This document shows positions 1 through 8,855 of a DNA stretch of 36,881 bases, one piece after another. The number at the start of each line of letters is the position of its first letter. Position 1 is the first letter of the stretch. The translations under genes and the position numbers were made by a program. This stretch comes from DAOTXN01 sp034435435. GTDB lineage: Bacteria > Chloroflexota > Anaerolineae > S140-20. Under the pieces are notes generated by a model. The model was not told the DNA's origin. It saw nothing but the letters and a program-made list of their open reading frames with translations, and ran no database searches. The stretch is from NCBI GenBank assembly GCA_034435435.1, contig DAOTXN010000150.1, positions 1-36,881 on the forward strand. Reading direction: 5' to 3'.

Positions 1-30
1 TTGTAGTAGCGACCCGAGTCGCTACTACAA
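1..30. repeat. perfect 13-bp palindrome downstream of recA
   Basis: Arms TTGTAGTAGCGAC and GTCGCTACTACAA are perfectly complementary around a 4-base CCGA loop. The element lies 13 bases past the recA stop codon, so it could act as a hairpin terminator or mRNA 3' stabiliser. No T-run is visible before the window edge. Its overall design (TGTAG...CTACA ends) resembles the palindrome at 20357-20387, so a dispersed palindromic repeat family is a possible alternative. Confidence 0.6.
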
Positions 31-43
31 ACCCGACAAACTC

Positions 44-1123
<1,080 letters not shown>

Positions 1124-1159
1124 TACTTCCTCCTACTTTGAATTTCCATTACAAAGGTA

Positions 1160-1624
1160 TCACATCGGTTTGAGTGGGAACACGATTTGCGTTTGCAGAG
1201 CCTGAGGCGGTGTCTCAGAAGGGTCATTCAAATAAAACTCAAAAGCGACCCCCGTCGCCTCATAGTTGTTGTTCGCCATCCACTGGGAAAGCGCTTCATA
1301 AGCTGGCCCGATTTCCTGGTAAGGGCCGGTGTAAAGGCAGGTGGCTGCCAGGCCCGCCGAAATCTCGCCAGCCTTGATCTCCCCCTTGCCGGGCAGCTTT
1401 TTGGGGACGGGAAAGCCTATTTCCACATCCAGGTCTTGCATATCCATGTTGTAATAAGCGGCAAAGGGAGGTCCGCCGGGAAGCTCTCTCAGCTCGCCGA
1501 TATATTGGGCAATCGCGCCGTATGCTTTGCCAAAAACCTGGGGCAACTCTTGTATGGATGTGCGGGTGCGAATGGAAAGTGTGGGTTGTGCTGTTTGTGT
1601 TTCTAACTCGCATTGGAAGGACAT
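1160..1624 (-). CDS. GyrI-like small-molecule-binding domain protein
   Basis: This 154-residue protein looks like a stand-alone GyrI-like/AraC effector-binding domain (SHS2-type fold). It has an N-terminal strand resembling the LSIRTRTSIQELPQVFG pattern, a central block with the typical PFAAYYNMD start, and a C-terminal block around CLYTGPYQEIGPAYEALSQWM. No DNA-binding domain is present. Family members bind small ligands or, as in E. coli SbmC/GyrI, modulate DNA gyrase under SOS control. The ligand here is unknown. ATG at 1624 has AGGAGA upstream. It lies directly upstream of recA and divergent from the CDF transporter. Co-transcription with recA suggests a link to DNA damage, but this is inference. 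Confidence 0.8.
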   Translation of the reverse strand: MSFQCELETQTAQPTLSIRTRTSIQELPQVFGKAYGAIAQYIGELRELPGGPPFAAYYNMDMQDLDVEIGFPVPKKLPGKGEIKAGEISAGLAATCLYTGPYQEIGPAYEALSQWMANNNYEATGVAFEFYLNDPSETPPQALQTQIVFPLKPM

Positions 1625-1672
1625 GAGACTTTCTCCTGGTATCTATTATCTGAACGGGTAAATCTATGGTTA

Positions 1673-1701
1673 ATAATAGCACTGATGTTCTAATTTGTCA
1701 A
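1673..1701 (-). promoter_or_regulatory. Promoter for gyrI-like/recA operon
   Basis: On the minus strand TTGACA (1696-1701) is followed by a 17-base spacer and TATTAT (1673-1678), with TGC immediately before the -10 (extended -10). This is close to the sigma-70 consensus. Predicted transcription starts near 1666, about 40 bases before the ATG at 1624. The -35 overlaps the -35 of the divergent promoter. Confidence 0.75.
1678..1691. promoter_or_regulatory. Candidate SOS-type operator
   Basis: AGCACTGATGTTCT is an imperfect inverted repeat. Read on the minus strand it contains GAACATCAGTGC, one mismatch from the Gram-positive LexA pattern GAACnnnnGTTC. It sits between the -35 and -10 of the promoter feeding recA, where a repressor would block RNA polymerase. 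Assignment to LexA is inference; the local lineage consensus is not known to me. Confidence 0.35.
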
Positions 1702-1723
1702 CTGTTGTTTTCGGATTTATAAT
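1695..1723 (+). promoter_or_regulatory. Promoter for CDF transporter, probably leaderless
   Basis: TTGTCA (1695-1700), a 17-base spacer and a perfect TATAAT (1718-1723). Seven bases then separate the -10 from the ATG at 1731, so the transcript would begin at or next to the start codon. The TTG that would extend the frame upstream to 1695 is the -35 box itself, which argues against using it as a start. Confidence 0.8.
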
Positions 1724-1730
1724 CGAGCTT

Positions 1731-2648
1731 ATGCCGAAATCAAGAATTCTCTGGATCTCTATAGGTGCGGCGGTGGTCACCATTACGCTCAAGTTTGCCG
1801 CTTATGCCTTGACGGGTTCGATGGGCTTGCTGTCCGACGCCACCGAGTCGGTGGTGAATCTGGCGGCGGCGGTGTTTGCATTGGTGGCGCTGCAAGTCGC
1901 CAGCCAACCGCCCGACCACGATCACCACTTTGGTCACGACAAGGCGGAATACTTTTCCAGCGGCGCCGAAGGGGGGTTAATTCTGATCGCCGCCGGGACG
2001 ATTATTTACAGCGCCATACGCCGGTTACTGTTCCCTACCCCAATCGAACAGTTGGGGTGGGGGTTATTCATCTCTGTATTGGCTTCGGGGGTCAATTGGG
2101 GCGTGGCGCAATTGCTGTTTCGCGCGGCCCGGCGCTACGACTCGATTACGCTAGAGGCGGATGCTCGGCATTTGATGACCGACGTGTGGACGACGGGCGG
2201 CGTCGTGGCAGGGCTGATGGTTGTGATGATCTCGAACTGGCACATATTAGACGCCATCATTGCCATCGCCGTGGCGCTCAACATTGTCCGCACCGGCGCG
2301 AACCTGGTGTTGCGCTCGGCGCAAGGGTTGATGGATTACACTTTGCCTAACGACGAAGTCGCTGTCATCGAACAAGTCCTGGCTCGCTATCAACATCGCT
2401 ACGCGAGCTATCACGCCCTGCGCATGCGCAAGGCCGGGCCGAGGCGTTTCGTGGATCTGCACCTGCTCGTTCCGGGCGAGATGACCGTGCGCGATTCGCA
2501 TATTTTGTGTGAACAAGTCGAGGCAAGTATCAAAGAGGCGCTGGGACGCACCATTGTCACCATCCACGTAGAACCTGTAGAAGATGCGGCGGCGTGGGAT
2601 GGCGAGCGGCAAGGTGGGCTGACGTCGGACTCTACGGCAGCGCCTTGA
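1731..2648 (+). CDS. Cation diffusion facilitator (CDF) metal transporter
   Basis: This 305-residue inner-membrane protein belongs to the CDF/FieF-CzcD family, which exports divalent metals (Zn, Fe, Mn, Co) by proton exchange. The N-terminal half contains about six hydrophobic segments. Visible motifs are GLLSDATES in TM2 (D36), the cytoplasmic HHFGHDKAEYFSS loop (H69), and HLMTD in TM5 (H147, D151). The residue at the second TM2 ligand position appears to be Ser40, so metal choice cannot be predicted. The C-terminal 90 residues form the cytoplasmic metal-sensing domain with the HALRMRKAGPRRFVDLHLLVPG pattern. ATG 1731 is chosen because the promoter lies immediately upstream. The 3' end overlaps the convergent phosphatase gene by 17 bases. 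Confidence 0.92.
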   Translation: MPKSRILWISIGAAVVTITLKFAAYALTGSMGLLSDATESVVNLAAAVFALVALQVASQPPDHDHHFGHDKAEYFSSGAEGGLILIAAGTIIYSAIRRLLFPTPIEQLGWGLFISVLASGVNWGVAQLLFRAARRYDSITLEADARHLMTDVWTTGGVVAGLMVVMISNWHILDAIIAIAVALNIVRTGANLVLRSAQGLMDYTLPNDEVAVIEQVLARYQHRYASYHALRMRKAGPRRFVDLHLLVPGEMTVRDSHILCEQVEASIKEALGRTIVTIHVEPVEDAAAWDGERQGGLTSDSTAAP

Positions 2649-3816
2649 GTACCACGACGGTCATATCATCTGCCTGTCCCGTGCGTCCACTGAAACGACG
2701 AGCCTGGGAGCAAGCTTCTGTGGCCAGATCAGACGCTGGGCGTGTAGCCTCGCTTTTGATCAGCGCGACCAGCCGCTCAAGTCCGAACAGTTCCCGCGTC
2801 CCATCCACCGCTTCGGTGATGCCGTCGGTATAGACCACTATTACGTCACCCGGCTCCAGTGATACGCTCAACTCGTCATAGCCAGCGTCTTGTTTCAGAC
2901 CCAGCGGCAAGCCCAATACCTCGATTTCGCTCACCCCGGCCCGGCCATACCACACCGGCAGCGGATGGCCGGCGCTGGCGACGCACAGTTGGCGGGTGTG
3001 CGGGTCGAGTATAGCGTAGAGCAGCGTGACGAACCCGTCCGAGTTGATGTCGCGGTACAACGAGCGATTGACCCGGCGCAAAGTTTCGGCCGGATTATCT
3101 TGGAACTGCGCCTCGGCCCGCCACAAAGCGCGGGTATTGGCCATGAGCAGCGCCGCCGGCATGCCCTTGCCTACCACGTCGGCAATGACCAGACCCACCC
3201 GACCATCGCCAAATTCGATATAGTCGTAAAAGTCGCCGCCGGTTTCCAAAGCCGGTTGGCACAGCGCCCCCACGTCAAAGCCGGGTATGCGGGGAGATTG
3301 GCGGGGAAACAACCCTTGTTGGATGCCCCGGGCCACGCGCATCTCTTGAGTCAGCTCGGTCGAGAGACGCAACTGGTAGACGTAGGCGTCGTAAAAGGTG
3401 TACGATAGACCGATAATCGTCCCGATAAACATATAGGTCATCAGCAGCACCGGAAACAAGGTGGGGGGCGGCGGCGCGACCAGCAACGCAACCACAATGA
3501 GGTGAGCCACGACAGCCCCGGCCACGCCCGCCAGGCCCAATACCCCCCCCCGGAGTAGTAACGCATAACGCACCCGCAACCGCCGGGACCGTTGCGTCAG
3601 CCAGATTTCTAGCGGGGCGAACAACACCCCGCCCGTGGTAAAGATGGGCACCGACGCTGCCAACCCGGCCAGCAGCAGCCTCCAAAAGCCGCCATACGGC
3701 CCCTCGGCGCCATAACTGGCGAGAAATAGAGACGCCGTCAGACTGATCGGCCCGCCGATGAGCACGCCGATGAGCGGCATGCGCCACCACTCTGACGCCC
3801 GCGCCCATTCTCTCAT
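2632..3816 (-). CDS. Membrane-anchored RsbU/SpoIIE-type PP2C phosphatase (distal copy)
   Basis: This 394-residue protein has about four transmembrane helices in residues 14-142 (MPLIGVLIGGPISL onward), a linker with TQEMRVARGIQQGLFP, and a SpoIIE-type phosphatase domain. Metal-binding motifs are present: GGDFYDYI, VIADVVGKG, VVYTDGITEA and ADDMTVVVL. Family members dephosphorylate phospho-STAS antagonists and so reset partner-switching modules. Its ATG overlaps the stop of the upstream paralogue (ATGA, 3813-3816), indicating translational coupling. It is last in the operon running from 8845. No periplasmic sensor domain is obvious, so the membrane part may itself sense or only anchor. Confidence 0.9.
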   Translation of the reverse strand: MREWARASEWWRMPLIGVLIGGPISLTASLFLASYGAEGPYGGFWRLLLAGLAASVPIFTTGGVLFAPLEIWLTQRSRRLRVRYALLLRGGVLGLAGVAGAVVAHLIVVALLVAPPPPTLFPVLLMTYMFIGTIIGLSYTFYDAYVYQLRLSTELTQEMRVARGIQQGLFPRQSPRIPGFDVGALCQPALETGGDFYDYIEFGDGRVGLVIADVVGKGMPAALLMANTRALWRAEAQFQDNPAETLRRVNRSLYRDINSDGFVTLLYAILDPHTRQLCVASAGHPLPVWYGRAGVSEIEVLGLPLGLKQDAGYDELSVSLEPGDVIVVYTDGITEAVDGTRELFGLERLVALIKSEATRPASDLATEACSQARRFSGRTGQADDMTVVVLKALP

Positions 3817-5057
3817 GCGCCGACTCCTTCACGCGACAGAAGCGGGTCCCGTCGCTCGACCTGGATTGCCAGCATAGTCACATCGTCGACCTGCTCGACC
3901 GGTCCGCGGAAACGATCCAACGTGAACCGAATTTCCTCGATGATGTTCTGTGGATGGTCGGCCGGAATGTGCGCCAACGTGGTCTGAAAGCGCTCAAAAC
4001 CGAACATCTGGCGCTGGGCGTTGAGGCTTTCCACTACGCCGTCGGTGTACAACAGCAACAGGTCGCCCGGCAGCAGCGAGACCCACGTTTCCTCATATTC
4101 GGCCCCCGGCGCCAACCCCAAGGGGAGACCGTTAGCATTCAGCTCGCGCAGCGCGTGCCCGGCCCGCTGCGACGCCGACAATGGGTGGCACAACAGCGGC
4201 GGCGGATGTCCGGCGGCGGCAAAACGCACCCCTGGCTCGCTCACGTCGATAATGCCGTAAAACAGCGTGACAAAGGCCAGAGAATGGATGTCTTGACACA
4301 GGGCGCGGTTGACCCGCGCCAGCACCTGGCCCGGCGACGCGCCCGTGGCCGCTTCGGCCCGCCACAAGGCGCGGGCATGGGCCATCAATAAGGCGGCGGC
4401 GATGCTCTTGCCCGCCACGTCGGCTACAACGACGCCCACGCGCCCGCGCCCCAGATAAATCAGGTCGTAAAAGTCACCCCCGGTCTCGCGGGCGGGCGTA
4501 CAGTGGGCGGCAAAGGCCAGCCCATCCACCTGGGGGAAATGCTGTGGAAACAGGTCTTGTTGAATGGCGCGGGCCACCGCCAACTCTTGAGCCAGCCGCG
4601 CCGAGCGATGCATCTGCGCCAACACCTGCTCGTACAAGGTGTAGCCGAGGCCGATAGTGGCGCCGCCCAATGGGAACCACACCAACAGCGCCGGGAGCAG
4701 CGTGTCGGGTGGGGGAACTTGAAGAATCCAGCGCGTCACGACGTGGTACACGAAAAAACCATCGCCGCCGCCCACCAGGGCGTAGGTCATACAACGGGCG
4801 ATTGCCGTTTGCCGGGCCGATAATTCCCGCCGTCGCACCACCAGCAGATCAAAGGGCACGCCTACCAACATAGCTCCCACCCCTACGCTGCCCACGGTGA
4901 CGAGCAGACTGCCTCCAAAGAGCGTCCAAAAGTCGCCGTACACGCCGCTGCCATACACGGCCAGAAACAGCGACGCCGGACCACTCAACGGGAAGGCCAA
5001 CAAGGTCCCGATGAGCGGCATTTGCCACCACAACCGCTCGCTACTCGTAGGGGCCAT
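3813..5057 (-). CDS. Membrane-anchored RsbU/SpoIIE-type PP2C phosphatase (proximal copy)
   Basis: This 414-residue paralogue of the next gene has the same plan: about four transmembrane helices (MPLIGTLLAFPLSGPASLF onward), a coiled linker with AQELAVARAIQQDLFPQ, and a SpoIIE domain with GGDFYDLI, VVADVAGKS, LLYTDGVVES and VDDVTMLAI. The usual Gly of DVxGKG is Ser here, but the acidic metal ligands remain. An upstream in-frame ATG at 5117 lies inside the STAS gene and gives an Arg-rich leader, so I prefer ATG 5057, which aligns with the paralogue. The start lies in a (CCATTCG)3 tandem heptamer 10 bases after the STAS stop. It probably dephosphorylates the STAS protein. Confidence 0.88.
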   Translation of the reverse strand: MAPTSSERLWWQMPLIGTLLAFPLSGPASLFLAVYGSGVYGDFWTLFGGSLLVTVGSVGVGAMLVGVPFDLLVVRRRELSARQTAIARCMTYALVGGGDGFFVYHVVTRWILQVPPPDTLLPALLVWFPLGGATIGLGYTLYEQVLAQMHRSARLAQELAVARAIQQDLFPQHFPQVDGLAFAAHCTPARETGGDFYDLIYLGRGRVGVVVADVAGKSIAAALLMAHARALWRAEAATGASPGQVLARVNRALCQDIHSLAFVTLFYGIIDVSEPGVRFAAAGHPPPLLCHPLSASQRAGHALRELNANGLPLGLAPGAEYEETWVSLLPGDLLLLYTDGVVESLNAQRQMFGFERFQTTLAHIPADHPQNIIEEIRFTLDRFRGPVEQVDDVTMLAIQVERRDPLLSREGVGA

Positions 5058-5074
5058 TCGCCATTCGCTATTCG
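5054..5074. repeat. (CCATTCG)3 tandem heptamer
   Basis: Three tandem 7-mers, CCATTCG CCATTCG CTATTCG, span the STAS stop codon (5068-5070) and the phosphatase start codon (5055-5057). The minus-strand reading contains two ATGs in different frames. A copy-number change would alter the spacing between stop and start. Confidence 0.7.
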
Positions 5075-5415
5075 CCTCTCTCCATCGCCTCCGCCTCGCT
5101 CGCATACAGGTCGGCAAAGAGCGGCAGGCGCACCAACTCGAACACTTTGCGATAGTGGGCGCTCATGCCAAACAGCCCAATCTTGCGCCCGCTTTTTTCT
5201 GCCTCCATCACCAAAGAGATGAGCACCGCAATACCCGAAGTGTTGATGTATTCGGTGTCGCGGAAATTGAAAAATATGCGCGTGGGTCCCTTGCGCTGCG
5301 CTTCGGTGTATGCCCGCTGTATGACCGCTTGTCCCTGGTTGGTTACGTCGCCTATCAGATCGATGATGACGGCGGCGCCGACCTGGCGCACTCGCGCTTC
5401 TGTGCTTTGTTTCAT
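5068..5415 (-). CDS. STAS-domain anti-sigma-factor antagonist (SpoIIAA/RsbV-like)
   Basis: This 115-residue protein is a single STAS domain. Residues 10-35 give the first strands (VRQVGAAVIIDLIGDV). The phosphorylation loop reads INTSGIAVLIS with Ser60 at the expected phospho-acceptor position, followed by helix and AEKSGRKIGLFG. In partner switching, unphosphorylated antagonist binds the RsbW-like kinase and releases its target; phosphorylation by the kinase inactivates it and RsbU phosphatases reactivate it. All three partners are adjacent: the kinase ends 7 bases upstream and two phosphatases follow. The C-terminus ends inside a tandem heptamer. Confidence 0.92.
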   Translation of the reverse strand: MKQSTEARVRQVGAAVIIDLIGDVTNQGQAVIQRAYTEAQRKGPTRIFFNFRDTEYINTSGIAVLISLVMEAEKSGRKIGLFGMSAHYRKVFELVRLPLFADLYASEAEAMERGE

Positions 5416-5422
5416 AGGTGCT

Positions 5423-5902
5423 TTATTCCCCCCTTGTGGTGCTCACGTCGTCTCTGGGATTGGCGGGGCGTTGGAGGTGGATAACCATGCGAAACTGATT
5501 TCCATTGCCCATTTCTGGCTCGACAAAGCCCGCTTCGTCCACCAGGCGCTGGATGACATACATACCCATGTGTCGTAGCGGCTCCTGGCCGGCCAACTTG
5601 CGGCTAATGTCCGGTTCGGGAAAGTGCTCGGGCGGCGGGCCGCCTTTGCCTTCGTCTCGAATGTCAATTGACAGACGGTCTGGCTCGATGCGCAGCAGCA
5701 CCAACACGCGTGTGTTGGCGTCTAATTGATTACCGTGCTCGATGGCATTCAAACAGGCTTCGGCCACGGCGGTTTTCAGGTCCTCGACGCGCTCCGATAC
5801 AAAGCCCATCTGTTGAGCCACGGCTCCGGCCAGCTTGCGCGCGACTTTTTCGTACCCGATTTCGCTGGGAATTTTTAGCTCAATGACGTGCGTTTTGTCC
5901 AT
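5423..5902 (-). CDS. RsbW/SpoIIAB-like serine kinase anti-sigma factor
   Basis: This 159-residue GHKL ATPase-fold protein is of the anti-sigma kinase type. The N box EACLNAIEHGN lies at residues 48-58 with catalytic Asn52. The G1 box DEGKG is at 83-87 and the G2 region MGMYVI at 112-117; the ATP lid in between is short, as in RsbW. It should phosphorylate the neighbouring STAS protein and sequester a target, classically a sigma factor. No sigma gene is present here, so the target may be encoded elsewhere or may not be a sigma factor. The ATG abuts the TAA of the upstream gene with no gap. Confidence 0.9.
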   Translation of the reverse strand: MDKTHVIELKIPSEIGYEKVARKLAGAVAQQMGFVSERVEDLKTAVAEACLNAIEHGNQLDANTRVLVLLRIEPDRLSIDIRDEGKGGPPPEHFPEPDISRKLAGQEPLRHMGMYVIQRLVDEAGFVEPEMGNGNQFRMVIHLQRPANPRDDVSTTRGE

Positions 5903-8845
5903 TTACCAAACCTGCATTTTCAAGACCTCGGGCTGCACCTCCCGCCCGTCGAACCCGATGCGGTTGTAAATCTCAAATGCCTGTTCCTGGCAGGCCCAAG
6001 CCTGTTCGGTTTGCCCGATGTGTTGATACAGCTCACTCAAGTGGCTGAGGGCCGTCGCCAATCCGTGCTGATAGCCGATCTCACGGCACAATTGCTGGCT
6101 CTGGCGATAGTTATGCAGCGCCTTTTCAGTCTCGCCCCGATCAGCCCACACCCGACCCAGATTGTTGTACGACGCGGCCAAGCCGTACACATCGCCCAGG
6201 CTGGCGTGGATCAACAGGCTCTTTTCGTGAAATGTGTGCGCGGTGTTCAGGTCGCCCATAGCCCAATAGGTGATGCCCAGCAGGTTGCTGGCGCGAGCCG
6301 TGCCTGGCTGGTCGCCGCTCTGCTCGGCGATTTCTAACGCCTGCCGACCCAACCGGGCCGCCTGTTGATAGTCGCCCTGGCGGTGGAATATTTGACCCAG
6401 GCCGGTGTAAAGTGCGGCTGTCTCGGGGTCCTGGCCGGCCGAGACGGCCATTTCCAATCCCTGTTCTAGGTATTGGATGCCTTGTTCGTATTTGCCCCAC
6501 ACCTGACACACGTTGCCCAGCTTGCGTAACAGGCGCGTCCGATCGCCGGGTTCGAGCGTAAGCTGGAGCGCCGCTTCGTAGCGAAAAGCGGCTTGTTGAT
6601 AATTGCCTGCCAGCAGATCCAGATTGCCCTGAGCCTCGTGCAACAAGCATTGGGTGGCCCGGTCGCCGGCGTGGCCTGCCTGCACGATGTCCCAGGCCCG
6701 TTGAAAGTGCTCGGCGGCCTTGCCGTTGGCGTAGCGCAACTGAGCCTGGGCGGCGAATTTGATGTGATAGTCGAGCGCCTGCGGCCACATCTCGGCCCCA
6801 GCATAGTGATGGGCCAGGCGCTCGTATTGTTCTTCCAGACGGTCGGCGTAGAGGGTTTCAATGCTGTGGGCCACGCGCCGATGATAGTCGCGCTGCTGGC
6901 GGCGGAGCAGCGTTTCGTAGGCCACTTGCTGGGTCAAGGTGTGAACAAAGGTGTATTCTTGATCGGCAGTCCGGCGCGTTTCGCGGATCAACTCGGCCTG
7001 CTGCAAATGGGCCAGATGATGGCCCAGGTCAACGCCCGGCTCGGTCACGGCCTGGAGCACGCGCAGGCTGAACGTGCGTCCGACGATGGCCGCCACCTGT
7101 AAAACGCGCCGCGATACGGCGTCCAGCCGGTCCAGCCGGGCGGTGAGCGCGCCTTGCAAGGTTGCGGGGATAAAGTTGGCGGGCACGTCCCCGACCACTT
7201 GCCAGCGCGCGTTAGAGCGTTTGAGTGCGCCCCGGTCAATAAGCGAACGCACAACTTCTTCGATGAACATCGGGTTGCCGCCAGAGCGCTCACGAATGAG
7301 GGTCTGCACGCTTTCGGATAGCCCCTCGTCGTCCTGGCTCTCCAGCAAATTGCCTATCAAGTCGTTGCTGGCCTCTGCCGACAGCCCGTGTAACACGATC
7401 TCCATATGCCTGGCGGGGTGGGCCCGCCGGGCCAGGTCGCGTAGCTCCCAACAGGCCGCGCCTGGCTCCGGGCGGAATGAAAAGATCAGCAGCAACGGGC
7501 GTTCGTCGATCAGCGGCAGCAGATCTCGCAACAGACGAATAGCGCCATCGTCTGCCCACTGCAAGTCATCCAAGGCCAGTATCAGGGGGGCCATGGTGGT
7601 CAACTGCTCAAATATGCGGCGCAGGGCGCGAAAGATGTGCCGCTCCTGTCCTTCTGGGTCTAGGGCGCTCACCCGGCGGGCTGTCTCACCGGCCAAGTGC
7701 AGCGACATGAGGTTGGCCAGGTGCGGGATGAGCGCCTCGACCTCTGGTTCGATCGGCTCCACAGCAGCAGGAGGAACGGGGACAAACAACTGGGCCATGC
7801 GCCGCCGTAGCTTGGTCCACATGTCGCCCGCCCGGTCGTCGGCTCCGATGCCCAGGTAGCGCCGCAGCAAATCGGCCAGCACGCCATAAGCGCCCTGGCC
7901 TTGCGCCAGCGCCCGCCCGTACAGCCATATCGGTTGTGAGTCGGCCTGGACGGCCTCGTTGCGTATGTGGCGCAGCAGCCGGCTTTTGCCCACCCCCGTC
8001 TCGCCGATCAGCGTGACGATGCTGCCGCACTGCGCTGGCTGCGCGCTATCCAACAAGCGCGCCAGGGCTTTGCGCACCATCGCCAGCTCGACCTCGCGCC
8101 CGACCAGCGGCGACTGCACCCCGCGCACCTCACCCAAGTCGGTGCGGGTGCGCAATCCGGTCACTTCAAAGACGTGCACAGGCTGTGAACGCCCTTTGAC
8201 CTGCGTCGGTCCCAGCGGAACGACTTCGATGTATGGCTCCACCAATCGGTAGGTGGATTCGCTGATGAGCACCGTGCCGGGCTGTGCGATGCTCTCCAGG
8301 CGCGCCGCCAGCACGATACCAATACCCATCGCTGTGTATTCCACCACATCGTCGGCGCCCACCGGCCCGACCACCACGCGGTCGGTGTGCACACCTACGC
8401 GCACGCAAAAATCGGACGCCCGCCCCTCGCGCTCCAGGTCGGCGGCAATGCGCTGGGCGGCGGTCTGGATCTCCAGCCCGACGCGCACGGCGCGCAAAGG
8501 GTCGTCGTCGTGGGCTTCGGGCGCGCCAAAAAAAGCCTTGAAGCCATCGCCCTCTAGCCGGGCCAAATAGCCGCCATAGTCGAACACCGGGCACAGAATG
8601 GCGCTAAAAGCGCGGTTCATCAAGTCCAGAAACTCTTCCGGGTCCATGCGCTCGGCCAGCAGGCTCGACTGCACCGTGTCGCAGGCCAGGATGGTCACCT
8701 GGCGGCGCTCACCCTCAGGTCGGACCCCGCCTTGCAACCATTGGACAAAACTGCGCGGGCGGGCAGCGGGCCGCAGGGCGCGACCACATTGGGCGCAAAA
8801 ATTGGCCGAGATTGGGTTTTCGCAGTCGCAGTTTGGACAGTTCAT
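5903..8845 (-). CDS. Zinc-ribbon / class III cyclase-like / AAA ATPase / TPR regulator
   Basis: This 980-residue cytoplasmic protein heads the partner-switching operon. In order: an N-terminal zinc ribbon (C3-C6, C17-C20); a class III nucleotide cyclase-like domain (about 48-235) with metal Asp56 and Asp100; an AAA/STAND-type ATPase with GETGVGKS near 280 and LILALDDLQWADD near 423; and about eight TPR-like repeats from 650 to 960. The cyclase core reads MGIGIVLAAR (173-182) where active enzymes have GDxVNxAAR, so the transition-state Asn and base-contact Asp are lost, although Arg182 remains. Catalysis is therefore doubtful and a ligand-binding role is likely. I prefer ATG 8845 to GTG 8872, which lies in a heptamer repeat. 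Its input to the RsbW/STAS pair is inferred from position. Confidence 0.88.
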   Translation of the reverse strand: MNCPNCDCENPISANFCAQCGRALRPAARPRSFVQWLQGGVRPEGERRQVTILACDTVQSSLLAERMDPEEFLDLMNRAFSAILCPVFDYGGYLARLEGDGFKAFFGAPEAHDDDPLRAVRVGLEIQTAAQRIAADLEREGRASDFCVRVGVHTDRVVVGPVGADDVVEYTAMGIGIVLAARLESIAQPGTVLISESTYRLVEPYIEVVPLGPTQVKGRSQPVHVFEVTGLRTRTDLGEVRGVQSPLVGREVELAMVRKALARLLDSAQPAQCGSIVTLIGETGVGKSRLLRHIRNEAVQADSQPIWLYGRALAQGQGAYGVLADLLRRYLGIGADDRAGDMWTKLRRRMAQLFVPVPPAAVEPIEPEVEALIPHLANLMSLHLAGETARRVSALDPEGQERHIFRALRRIFEQLTTMAPLILALDDLQWADDGAIRLLRDLLPLIDERPLLLIFSFRPEPGAACWELRDLARRAHPARHMEIVLHGLSAEASNDLIGNLLESQDDEGLSESVQTLIRERSGGNPMFIEEVVRSLIDRGALKRSNARWQVVGDVPANFIPATLQGALTARLDRLDAVSRRVLQVAAIVGRTFSLRVLQAVTEPGVDLGHHLAHLQQAELIRETRRTADQEYTFVHTLTQQVAYETLLRRQQRDYHRRVAHSIETLYADRLEEQYERLAHHYAGAEMWPQALDYHIKFAAQAQLRYANGKAAEHFQRAWDIVQAGHAGDRATQCLLHEAQGNLDLLAGNYQQAAFRYEAALQLTLEPGDRTRLLRKLGNVCQVWGKYEQGIQYLEQGLEMAVSAGQDPETAALYTGLGQIFHRQGDYQQAARLGRQALEIAEQSGDQPGTARASNLLGITYWAMGDLNTAHTFHEKSLLIHASLGDVYGLAASYNNLGRVWADRGETEKALHNYRQSQQLCREIGYQHGLATALSHLSELYQHIGQTEQAWACQEQAFEIYNRIGFDGREVQPEVLKMQVW

Positions 8846-8855
8846 CGCAAGACAA

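Noticed and set aside
3813..5117. Longer start (ATG 5117) for the proximal phosphatase
   Set aside because: It would overlap the STAS gene by 50 bases and add an Arg-rich leader absent from the paralogue.
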